In this document: positions 1-6,917 of the stretch, piece after piece
Layout of the letters: every line of letters starts with the position of its first letter
How positions within the stretch are numbered: the stretch's first letter is position 1
Source of the DNA: Larix sibirica
Taxonomy: Eukaryota > Streptophyta > Pinopsida > Pinales > Pinaceae
NCBI GenBank assembly: GCA_004151065.3
Contig: NWUY0300035313.1
Coordinates: 14,917 to 25,169, forward strand
DNA: 10,253 nucleotides
Reading direction: 5' to 3'
Notes under the pieces: generated by a model
The model's database searches: none
What the model saw: only the letters and a program-made list of their open reading frames with translations
Told to the model about the DNA's origin: nothing
Made by a program: the position numbers and the translations under genes

Positions 1-2
1 CT

Positions 3-370
3 AACAACATGTTGATGGCTCGCTATATGCTTCACTCCAAGAAAATGAAACTTTTATTCTAGGCAGAAACTGTTGTTTGCACAACCCATATCATTAGTAG
101 AAAACCTACTCGTGTTATCATAAGCTATAGTTACGACTCCTTACACGAAATGGTATGGCAACAAACATTCTATTTTGCATTTCAAAATTTATGGAACTAA
201 TGCATGGGCCCATGCTCCTAACAAAAAAAAGCAACACACATCAACATCTCTAGAGTCCTACTACACTCTAGTTGGCTACTATTAAACTTTTCAAGGATAT
301 CACCTTTATGATTCCACCACTCAAGGTGGTTGAATATAGAGAGGCTATTTTTGACAATGTTCCTACTCAC
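3..370 (+). pseudogene. Broken copia integrase (C-terminal part of core and following domain)
   Basis: In the frame starting at 3 one reads MARYMLHSKKMKLLF, a stop where copia integrases have a Trp, then AETVVCTTHIISRKPTR. This matches the family pattern in which a small hydrophobic block precedes F-W-A-E-A and an N-R-x-P-T motif. The next block, FKIYGTNAWAHAPNKKK (about 188-236), is in the +1 frame and corresponds to the usual H-L-R-V-F-G block. It is followed by LVGYY (270-284) and GYHLYDSTTQ (about 297-326), equivalent to the V-G-Y ... G-Y-R-L-Y-D-P segment. The equivalent of the terminal R-D-V-x-F-D-E is in yet another frame (REAIFDN, about 340-360). At least two frameshifts and several stops make this a pseudogene. 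In an active element the protein inserts the cDNA into host DNA. Confidence 0.72.
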
Positions 371-1158
371 AGTCTGCCAAGATATCTCACAATACTTCTT
401 TTAGCAAATTCTTCAAATGGATCTCAACTTACTTCCACAAATCATGCTTCTTCTCATCACCATGCAGGTCCTCTTCTAGATGATTCATGTCATGTTTTAA
501 TGGACCCTTCTCCATCCCCATATGATGTTGGTCCTCTCTCTACTTCTACAAGTACTCTCTCAAGTACTCCTATAGCATCAAGGCAAACTCCCATGACCAA
601 TGAGGACTCTATTAATGACTTATCCAATGTTCCTACTGCAGATGTCCCTTCACATCTTCGGAATACTTTCGTCAATGGCTCGTCCAATGCTCATATTGCA
701 AAGGGCAATGCACTTGTTCGCGGCTCATCCAATCCCTCATGTTGCAAATGATTTCTCGCCTATTTTGGATGCTCTTGATGGTTCAACTCCATTAGTTAAT
801 GATGAAGATGGAGACGCATTGCATGGTTCCTCTACAATGGTTACTCTTCCTTTGGATAGGTCAAGGCCTATACCTATGTGGGCTATCTCAATTCATTGAT
901 CCAACAAAGTTTCTCTCTAGTCAATTCACGTGCTATCAAGAGAAATCTTCTCCACCTCGGACCCGTCTTGCTCAAATTGTTGATTGTTTTCAAGACAAAT
1001 CTAATGCAGCCAAGTTTCTTTTTAGCCCATTTAAGCACTATCAGGAGCAATCTTTTCCACCACAGTCCATAACTGAAGTTTTTGATATCCCTTCTGAACT
1101 ACAACATCTCCCACCCAAATCTATCTGGAGCCCTCTTGATGGCTTTATGAAGGAGTGA
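361..1158 (+). pseudogene. Remnant of copia polyprotein linker region
   Basis: Downstream of the integrase remnant an open frame continues to 751 and is rich in Ser, Thr, Pro, His and Asn (for example SPSPYDVGPLSTSTSTLSST around 510-570). This is the usual composition of the poorly conserved stretch between integrase and reverse transcriptase in copia polyproteins. A second frame (799-1158) contains two similar half-repeats, CYQEKSSPP and HYQEQSFPP, about 100 bp apart, and ends at a TGA at 1156-1158. I see no reverse transcriptase motif (no YVDD-type box) here. Neither open stretch can be shown to be an independent gene; both are best treated as leftovers of the element. Confidence 0.5.
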
Positions 1159-1166
1159 TGTGAAGT

Positions 1167-1175
1167 TCAAGGGGG
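1167..1175 (+). other. Candidate polypurine tract of the copia element
   Basis: A short purine run ending AAGGGGG lies immediately before TGATCTACC. Plus-strand primer tracts of LTR retrotransposons sit directly upstream of the 3' LTR, which normally begins with TG. The run is short and interrupted by a pyrimidine on its left, so this is a plausible rather than proven site. Confidence 0.5.
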
Positions 1176-1510
1176 TGATCTACCCCTCTAGTTAGCATTA
1201 AGCGGGAAAGTAAATTGTGTAATCTTGTATTATAATGACTTATTTGTAGCCCCCTATTTAGCTCAAGGTAAGAATACTGGAATTATTAGTGTAATATGTA
1301 CTTGTGTCCACGACCCATTCATATGTATTATTATGTACTTATAATTATCGCTAAGGCCATATTTTATTTCATTTATTGTATCACTAGGTTTGTGGTTAAG
1401 ATTGACCTAGTCAAACTTGACATGTAGGTTCAAATACACTCTTGAGGTAAGTGCCATTTTTATGTGGGCCCATAGCCCCTCTCGAGAGGATGCCTCACTC
1501 AAGTTATGTA

Positions 1511-1648
1511 TGGATACATGACACAAGCTCTCAGTTATATCATCTCATCTTGTGATTGGATACATGAGACAAGCTCTCAATTATATCATCTCATCTTGTG
1601 ATTGGATACATGACACAAGCTCTCAGTTATATCATCTCATCTTGTGAT
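1511..1648 (+). repeat. Three tandem 46-bp repeats in the LTR U3 region
   Basis: Units start at 1511, 1557 and 1603 with an exact 46-bp period. Units 1 and 3 are identical, while unit 2 differs at two positions (GAGAC for GACAC, CAATT for CAGTT). The array ends 12 bp before the TATA box. Short tandem repeats in U3 often act as enhancers in plant LTR retrotransposons, so that is the likely role here. Confidence 0.93.
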
Positions 1649-1660
1649 GTTCTTGATCAT

Positions 1661-1668
1661 TATATAAA
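1661..1668 (+). promoter_or_regulatory. TATA box of the LTR promoter
   Basis: TATATAAA stands 12 bp after the 46-bp repeat array and before a pyrimidine-rich leader. Transcription of the element would start about 25-35 bp downstream, near 1690-1700. It marks the U3/R transition of the LTR. Confidence 0.6.
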
Positions 1669-1910
1669 TTGTGAGAAGCCTAAGGGCACTTATATTTGGT
1701 GTTTTTCTCTTGTGATTGGCATTTTCTCTCAGACACACTTGTGCTTGGCTTTTGCAATCTCTCTCTAACGCACTAGACCTATCTCTCTCCAGTGCACTTG
1801 TGAGAAGGCTATTTCAAAATTTGGGTGAAATTTGGTTCCACTAATTCTCTTGTTGACACTTGTCAATCTCTACAATCGTTAAGTTTTTAATAATGGGTGA
1901 TATTCTTTGA

Positions 1911-2344
1911 GTGGGAGATTTTAATGCCAAGACTAGCAATCTACAATGTGGGGTTCACGACTGCCTTAATCAGTTGCGGATTCAACATCATCTTTATGAT
2001 TTGGACCAATCTTTTGCTAATTTGGTTGTCATGCCTTATGTTAAACACCTAATCAATTTGGGCGAGTAGTCGAGTACCATGGCATGATGATCTTAAATGG
2101 TATCAATAAATTTTTGCATTCTTTTGGTTTCACATGTTTCCCTTTTGAACGTGGCTCCATTGTTGTGGATTATGTTGTTACAAATCACATTGTTATTCAT
2201 AACATCCAAGATTTTGTTGTCCCTCTCTCCCTCCCTTACTTATTCATGCCCTTCTCTCCTTCAAACCCGAACTCCCTTATACACTTCAACTTGTTTCCCA
2301 TCCCAACCCCTCACCTCTCATCCTGTTATCCTTTTTGGCCATAA
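1911..2344 (+). pseudogene. LINE endonuclease domain remnant
   Basis: VGDFNAKTSN begins at 1911 and is the conserved G-D-F-N-A box of apurinic-type endonucleases that nick target DNA. This frame stops at 2067-2069. Similarity resumes in another frame (2084-2344) with FGFTCFP (about 2129-2149) and SIVVDYVVTN (about 2156-2185), equivalent to the S-x-I-D-Y box whose Asp is catalytic. The final S-D-H box is damaged: in the shifted frame around 2238-2270 only LIHALLSFKPEL remains, with His kept and Ser-Asp lost. The N-terminal third of the domain is absent. The fragment cannot encode an active nuclease. Confidence 0.78.
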
Positions 2345-2835
2345 CCTAGCTAAGATTTATTCCTCTAAAATATCTCTTGGAAACCTATATTATTGTGTTG
2401 ATAGAACTTCTGATTTCTCTAAAATATGGATGGTAGCAATGGAAAATTATCCTCATATTATTCGCTCTTCTCCATCCAATTCCTCTTGTAGTGTTTGTCC
2501 CCATAATGCTTGGTTGGATGATGATTGCAAAATCCCCCTAGACTTGTCCTCTCTACCATCCTTTTCCATTCATACAATGTTGTGGAGGCCCAAAGCATTT
2601 ATTGTCAACATCTTAGGAAAATGAAAGAACAATTCCTTTTTGGTTAAAGGAAATAGCTGATCAAAATTATTACTTTTAGCCATAAATCCCTTTGGAATAC
2701 CATCTTACCTACGAAGAATACTTCTCTAATCTTTGATTCCAATATTTGGTTTGACTATGGCTCACCCCTTTATGATATCACCCAACAAGCTCCCTCTTCT
2801 ATCCACCCTCATCTTGTATGTTAATTTCCTTTGAT
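2345..2835 (+). pseudogene. LINE linker between endonuclease and reverse transcriptase
   Basis: The frame that is open from 2097 to 2624 continues the element and contains CPHNAWLDDDCK (about 2496-2531). This resembles the P-x-x-x-W-x-D-x-x-C stretch found between the nuclease and polymerase domains of many LINEs. The following ~200 bp are broken by stops. Nothing indicates a separate gene. Confidence 0.6.
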
Positions 2836-3815
2836 AACACAGTTAGTAGTATAATTTTTAAGCTTAATACCAATAAAGCTCATGATGTTGAACACCTCAA
2901 AGATGAAATTCTCAAACATAATCCTATTGTTTTAGCTGTCCATATCACTTATCTTTTCAATACGGTCTCTTAAGTTTTTCCCCTTCCTAAAATTCCAACA
3001 TTATTCATCCCATTTCAAAGTTAGAGAACATCGTAATCCTAGTAAGTATGGTACCATTATGGTTAGACATGTTTTAGCAAGATGTTCGCTATCGTCAAAC
3101 TAGATGAGTACATTTCAAAATTCATTAAGACCAAGAGATTCCATGCAAAGAGTCATGCTAGTTTTAGATGAAATCATTGAATTATAAATGATATCCTAAC
3201 TCTTGGAGCCACTATACAAGAAGCAAAATGGGCAAAAGAAAAGTCTATTGTTACTTTGTCGATTTTAGGAAAGCTTTTGTTATCATCCCAGGACATGCTT
3301 TTCTTCAAAGACTAAAGGACTTGGGATTTCCATATGCCACTATTTCTCTTGTTGCTACTCTATCCAAAATGGTTCTACTACAAGCATTTACAACACTATT
3401 AATGTTAAATAGGGTTGCCCCTATCTCCCACTCTTTTAGGGGCCAAATGAAGGTTGGAGAAGTTGGAGAAGTTGGAGAAGTTTCTTATCAACAATTTGGG
3501 GCCAAATGAAGGTTGTATTCTTTTTGGTATAACTATTGCCATCGTGCTTTTAATAGATGATACATCATCCTTTTGTCTCATACAATTGAAGGTCTCCAAA
3601 TGCAACTGGGTATTCTTGGCAGTCTCTATGACTCCCACTAAATAAAAGCTAACCTCAAAAACACTAATGTTATGCCTTTAAAGTTTCTAAAAGAGAGTCT
3701 TCTAAAATTCATGTTTGTTACAAAGGAAAGCTGGTGGATGTTACCACATATTCTACTTATCTAGGTGTGTTTGTTGAACTAACATTCAATATGGCCCTTG
3801 CTTCAGAAAGTTGAA
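2836..3815 (+). pseudogene. LINE reverse transcriptase remnant
   Basis: The segment opens with a K-x-N-K-A-x-D pattern (KLNTNKAHDVEHLKDEILKH, about 2860-2920), typical of the start of LINE polymerase domains. Motif A is clear at about 3240-3280 as CYFVDFRKAF, with its catalytic Asp. The catalytic box that should read Y-A-D-D is reduced to LLIDDT (the two Asp codons are 3556-3561). A thumb-side segment, YKGKLVDVTTYSTYLGVF (about 3719-3772), is well preserved and stops at 3812-3814. Frames change several times, and a slippage-like rearrangement at 3439-3515 has replaced the residues between the Q-G-C-P-L-S-P region and the D-D box. The polymerase would copy LINE RNA at the nicked target; this copy cannot. 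Confidence 0.83.
3439..3515 (+). repeat. 18-bp direct repeat enclosing three 9-bp units
   Basis: GGGGCCAAATGAAGGTTG occurs at 3439-3456 and again, identical, at 3498-3515. Between and overlapping them, GTTGGAGAA is repeated three times in tandem (3453-3461, 3462-3470, 3471-3479), giving Leu-Glu-Lys repeats in one frame. The block lies in the reverse transcriptase coding sequence and replaces expected residues, so it is most simply a replication-slippage or template-switch product. Confidence 0.9.
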
Positions 3816-4470
3816 TTAACAATGGTTAGGTTACTCTAGCCCTTCAAGAGAGATAGTATTGTCATCCTAAATTTCAGGATGCCTATCCTAGTATCAACCT
3901 TCTTCACAAGGTTTGTATCACTACCATTATTATATGGATGCGATATTTGGTGCATCAAACTTTGATATAAGATAATCATCTCGCATATAAGAATCCTTAC
4001 TTCCATATTTTTGCAAAGTTAGGGGTTTACCCTCTTATCAGTTATCACCAGGGCATTGTTGCACATTATTACCTTCCTAAATCAACATCCTTGCTTAGTT
4101 GATTTAATTTTAGTAAGCAAGTGTATCCCTTTCTTGCACTATAGTCTTTTGTGCATCTATCCCAACAAGCTATTGACACACATGGTTTCCAAAGGTTATA
4201 CTCTTTTGGCTTGGACATTGACAACCTTCTACCATCCAATATCTCTATTCTTGACTATAGAGTATATAAAGATATATATGTAGAACAATTATAGAGGAGG
4301 TTCATAGAGCATGTCCAAGGTATACATGGATTTAACCAAGATAATTTCCATCTCCTAAAATTGTTATTATACTTATCTCCAAGTTGAGAATGATTCTCTC
4401 AACACTTTCAACTATCATAAGGACCAAATGCCTCGTAGTCTCATTTTCATCTTCAACAATTCAAGGTTTG
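3816..4470 (+). pseudogene. LINE region between polymerase and C-terminal motif
   Basis: Short fragments in changing frames look like the continuation of the LINE protein, for example FQDAYPSINLLHKVCITTII (about 3870-3930), similar in place to the post-thumb helices of LINE proteins. An open stretch at 4056-4283 is hydrophobic but overlaps this remnant and has no recognisable motif. I list the interval only to account for it; no separate gene is supported. Confidence 0.5.
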
Positions 4471-4479
4471 CTCAGCAAT

Positions 4480-4751
4480 AGAGGATGGAGAGTGTTCATC
4501 ACATACCTTGTGATCAACATATATGTAAATTAGGTAATCGAGAACTTGAATAGCAAGAAAGCTTCATTTTCTTGTTTGGTCCCTTATGAGATTCATGGTA
4601 GATTTATTGCCCATTTAGAGATCCTCACACTTTGCTATCTTGGAATCATTATGAAGACTAAAGGTGTGTTGCACTTTTCACTAGCGAGCTTACTAAATTC
4701 TAGAGGAAGTTGTTATAAAAACTCAAATCAAGCTTTGTCCAATATCTCCTC
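4480..4751 (+). pseudogene. LINE C-terminal cysteine/histidine motif remnant
   Basis: HHIPCDQHICKLGNRELE is read from about 4497, followed by a stop and then ESFIFLFGPL. In intact relatives this corresponds to a C-x2-C ... H-x4-C zinc motif embedded in a P-x-D-Q-x-C-x-x-C ... E-D-E-H-F-x-F-x-C-P context. Here the first Cys of the pair is present, but the second Cys is Gly, the His is Ser and the last Cys is Gly. Most of the proposed zinc ligands are lost, consistent with neutral decay. The motif probably helps bind element RNA or target DNA in active copies. Confidence 0.6.
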
Positions 4752-5310
4752 TTATTTCCCCATTATGCAGGCAAATAGTAAGAGATATGTCGATCTTGTT
4801 GGCTCACAAAGGAGTAGTTGACATTGGATTTATTATACTTGGCATCAGATCTCTTCTATAGTTCAAAGCTCAGGTTTTGCTCAGAGCACAATTTCATTGT
4901 GAAGTATTATTCACTTTCTCTACCCCAGATGTTATTAAAGACCACTCTTCCCATCTTTCCTCAAAAGAATCTGGGCAAGTTCAATGTTGTATCTTTCCTC
5001 CTCTCATCTTTCTCCATCTCTTCTCAAGGCAACTCTTGATGATCCTGCTTCGCTCTTTTTGGAGTCACTTTAGCTACCTCCTTTATCTTTTTGTATGTTT
5101 TCTTTGTCCAATCATAGTGATCAGTCCCTAGTGGACATTAATATTAAATCAAATCAAATCAAGTTTAACATAGTAACTATGATTCTTATTTAGTGATGTT
5201 TCAAGCCTACAAGGACAAAATGTGGAAAGTTCTTCGAGGATTTCTCATTTATTTTTCTGAATTAATTGTATGGCTAGCTGGTATGCAGGTTTTAGTTAAT
5301 GGTGCATAAA
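4752..5310 (+). repeat. Direct repeat copy 1 (LINE 3' region)
   Basis: This block aligns by eye with 5403-5888. Shared landmarks in order are a TTATT..CCCCATTAT.CAGG start, AGCTCAGGTTT, CAATGTTGTATCTTT (AGTATTGTATCTTT in the other copy), GTGGACATTAATATTA, an AAATCAAATCAAAT run, CTTCGAGGATT, CTGAATTAAT, and AGTTAAT.GTGCATAA. It contains the end of the LINE coding remnant and the sequence beyond it. Copy 1 is longer because of indels in the middle third. No function is seen beyond being element sequence. Confidence 0.8.
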
Positions 5311-5389
5311 TTGCAACAAACCCCTTAGTCAATTTAGAGTGGGGTCCCATCAACTTTGAATCGAGACCCCTTATTACCCATTAATGGGG

Positions 5390-5420
5390 GAATAATGGGG
5401 TCTTATTACCCCCATTATTC
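5390..5420. repeat. Perfect 11-bp palindrome at the repeat junction
   Basis: GAATAATGGGG (5390-5400) and its exact complement CCCCATTATTC (5410-5420) flank a 9-base loop. The preceding bases hold further related runs (CTTATTACCC at about 5370 and 5403; GGGGTC at 5341 pairing with GACCCC at 5365). The cluster sits exactly between the two direct-repeat copies and could mark the event that joined them. Confidence 0.85.
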
Positions 5421-5888
5421 AGGTAAATAGGAAGAGATGTGTGGATCCTGTTGTCTCTCAGGGGAGCACTCAGTGTTGGATCTCTTCTACAGTCCAGAGC
5501 TCAGGTTTCACTCAGAGAACAGGTTCAAATATTACAAAAGGCCACTCTTGAAAGGGCTCTAGCCGATTTCAGTATTGTATCTTTATATATTTTTCCATTT
5601 CTCCTTCTCATCTTTCTCCAGCTCCTTCTGAAGCCAACGAAGTTGCTTTAACTGTGTATGTTTTTTATGTCATCTTTATCCAGTCCCATTGACATCGTGG
5701 ACATTAATATTACATTAAATCAAATCAAATTAGACCTGGTAATTATGATTCCTATACAGTGGTGCTTGGGATGTTCAAGTGTACAAAGACAAAAGATGGC
5801 AAGTCCTTCGAGGATTATCATTTTCTTCTGAATTAATAGTTTGACCAGTTGCTATGCATGCTTCAGTTAATCGTGCATAACTTGAAGC
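5403..5888 (+). repeat. Direct repeat copy 2 (LINE 3' region)
   Basis: Second copy of the 4752-5310 block, in the same orientation and about 90 bp downstream of it. The similarity runs past the ATCAA-type A-rich run to about 5885. So either that run is not the true LINE 3' end, or the duplication included flanking DNA. An open frame of 70 codons (5439-5651) is not conserved in copy 1, where indels disrupt it, so I do not call it a gene. This may be a second, strongly 5'-truncated insertion of the same family or a local duplication. Confidence 0.8.
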
Positions 5889-5889
5889 A

Positions 5890-6136
5890 GACAAGCAATT
5901 AGCACTCCAAAACTGTAAAATGAGCGAATAAAAAGTGGGCTAGCAATACGAGGAACAAGGTCATCGCATTAAGCAAAATCACCCACCACAGAGAAAGATA
6001 CCAGTTCACAAATCATAACAAAAGATACCAGTTTACAAATCAAAACAAAAACCCTAGATTAATTGCTGACAAAACATCACTATAAACGCACAAATCTTAA
6101 ATTGATCCAAGCCGAGAATTTAGTTGATATGCTTAC
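5890..6136 (-). other. Proposed first intron, 5' part
   Basis: Read on the minus strand this begins GTAAGCATATC and is rich in T (for example GGGTTTTTGTTTTGATTTG), as plant introns are. It contains the 27-bp duplication and a telo-box on the opposite strand. No acceptor with convincing coding sequence after it was found before the LINE-derived repeat begins at 5888, so the far end of the intron is unknown. Confidence 0.35.
5996..6049 (+). repeat. 27-bp tandem duplication
   Basis: Two adjacent 27-bp units begin at 5996 and 6023, each starting AGATACCAGTT and differing at two positions. They lie in the proposed first intron of the minus-strand gene. A plant telo-box (AAACCCTA) follows at 6049-6056. 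Confidence 0.9.
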
Positions 6137-6237
6137 GTTTCACCAAGCCAACCTGGGAGATCCATTGCGGACTCTGCATATCGTCCAAAGAATGCCAGCA
6201 GAACTATCGAAAATGCCACCAACGGCGACATGGCCAT
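6137..6237 (-). CDS. Candidate first coding exon: secreted or membrane-targeted protein, partial
   Basis: On the minus strand an ATG at 6237-6235 opens a 33-codon frame plus two bases. It begins MAMSPLVAFSIVLLAFFGRY and is followed by AESA and MDLPGWLGE. Residues 5-17 form a strong hydrophobic core, and A-E-S-A at 21-24 is a plausible signal-peptidase site, so the product would enter the secretory pathway. This ATG is the first one after an in-frame stop at 6297-6295, and no ATG in any frame is seen between. The exon would end at AAC|GTAAGC (donor 6136-6131), a strong plant 5' splice site, followed by a T-rich sequence typical of plant introns. I do not recognise the mature N-terminus and cannot name a family. 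Later exons would lie at lower coordinates, but I could not identify one, so the gene may be truncated by the LINE insertions or have a long first intron. Confidence 0.5.
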
Positions 6238-6289
6238 TTGAGATTTGCTCGTTTCCAGCCTAGATGAAAATTTTCCTGTCTGAAATTGG

Positions 6290-6600
6290 GACTTTTAAGC
6301 ACCCAAATGCAGCAATGTGAGCCTCTTAATGGTCTCGATGCTCTAATCCTGGTTGTTCTGCGGAATCAAAGCCCAAAATCGCTTACACGCGTTAGAAATT
6401 TATGAATTTATTAATTATGGATGATTTAGTGCTCTGTCACGGGATGAAGATACAATGGGAATTGGTCGTGTGAAACGTGGCGCGTGAAACGGCCGGCATT
6501 GTCTCCCCGGTTTTAATATTGCCGGTAGTTTCATACGGTGGGTTGTCCCCAGTTTTGATATTGTGGATGGTCTTTCTTATTTGCGGCGTTTAATTTTCTT
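6290..6600 (-). promoter_or_regulatory. Putative CpG-rich promoter and 5' UTR of the minus-strand exon
   Basis: CpG dinucleotides are dense from about 6130 to 6600 (about two dozen) but very rare in the flanking element remnants, which suggests DNA kept free of methylation. Upstream of the exon on the minus strand a TATA-like AATTAATAAATTC lies at about 6403-6415. Further upstream is a GC-rich cluster containing GCGCCACGTTTCACACG (about 6467-6483), with an ACGT core, and two CCGG-bearing stretches. A start near 6375 would give a 5' UTR of about 140 bases. The elements are sequence matches only. Confidence 0.35.
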
Positions 6601-6734
6601 AGTTATTTATTTGAAGTTTATATTTATTTTATTAATAATCTAATTTTAAGGTTGTGGTGGAGCCATATATCAAATTAGTGTATGAGATCTTTTTGTTTGT
6701 GGAACAAGGACTTCTCCTCATAACTATTCAAGTG

Positions 6735-6835
6735 TTAAAGTTTATTAAGGTGTACATACCCTACCTCTTTTGGATTTGAACATGTGACCTTCAAGGGGGA
6801 AACATATGTTCTTAACCATTAGGCATACTCAAGAT
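6735..6835 (-). mobile_element. tRNA-derived SINE-like head with A and B boxes
   Basis: On the minus strand TGCCTAATGG (6825-6816) matches the RNA polymerase III A-box pattern RRYNNARYGG at nine of ten positions, and GTTCAAATC (6781-6773) matches the B-box GWTCRANNC completely. They are 34 bases apart, close to the tRNA spacing, and the A box is followed by TTAAG as in many tRNAs. There is no acceptor-stem pairing, so this is not a tRNA gene. The body would run left toward 6600, an A/T-rich stretch, but no clear poly(A) end or target-site duplication is visible. Confidence 0.5.
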
Positions 6836-6917
6836 GTCGTTCATATAAACTAGCACGACGACTTAACTTATGGTCAATTTTTTTTAAAGGTGGTTCACCG
6901 TTTGTTAGAGGGCTAGT

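Larger units (their letters stand above)
1176..1880 (+). repeat. Probable 3' LTR of the copia remnant
   Basis: This ~700-bp noncoding stretch begins with TG after the candidate polypurine tract. It contains a tandem-repeat block followed by a TATA box and then a pyrimidine-rich leader-like segment (TCTCTCTC-type runs around 1755-1795), the layout of U3-R-U5. The right boundary is uncertain: CA dinucleotides occur near 1864-1874 but I cannot match inverted terminal bases, and no second LTR is in the window to define the ends. Confidence 0.5.
1..1885 (+). mobile_element. Ty1/copia-type LTR retrotransposon remnant, 3' part
   Basis: The order integrase C-terminal part, variable Ser/Thr/Pro linker, polypurine tract and LTR with TATA box is that of a Ty1/copia retrotransposon read on the + strand. 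The left end is cut by the window. The reverse transcriptase and RNase H segment expected between linker and 3' LTR (normally well over 1 kb) is not there: only about 400 bp separates the linker from the polypurine tract, so the copy is internally deleted or non-autonomous. Stops and frameshifts in the integrase part show it is dead. The right end is placed only roughly, where LINE coding similarity begins. The copia identity is inferred from motif order read by eye. Confidence 0.75.
1895..5310 (+). mobile_element. Non-LTR (LINE) retrotransposon, degenerate
   Basis: Motifs in the right order along the + strand define a LINE with an apurinic-type endonuclease, a reverse transcriptase and a C-terminal cysteine/histidine motif. 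Every domain carries stops and frameshifts, so the copy is old and inactive. Its left end begins in the middle of the endonuclease domain (just before the G-D-F-N-A motif), directly next to the copia LTR. That fits the 5' truncation typical of LINEs, or later deletion. The 3' end is either at the A-rich ATCAA-type tail near 5140-5160 or, judging from the second copy at 5403-5888, near 5310. I do not assign a clade. Confidence 0.85.

Noticed and set aside
1511-1648. Possible CRISPR array
   Set aside because: Units are directly abutting without unique spacers, and the context is a plant LTR.
5133-5161. A-rich ATCAA run taken as the definite LINE 3' terminus
   Set aside because: Similarity between the two copies continues beyond it, so the terminus remains open.
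5439-5651. 70-codon open frame with a helix-like LREQVQILQKATLERALADF segment
   Set aside because: The sister copy at 4752-5310 has indels and stops that destroy the frame, so there is no sign of protein-level conservation.
6063-6263. 66-codon + strand open frame opposite the proposed exon
   Set aside because: No motif or targeting signal; the minus strand gives a signal peptide, first-ATG position and strong splice donor, so this is treated as the shadow.
6773-6825. A true tRNA gene
   Set aside because: A and B boxes are present but the acceptor and anticodon stems do not pair.
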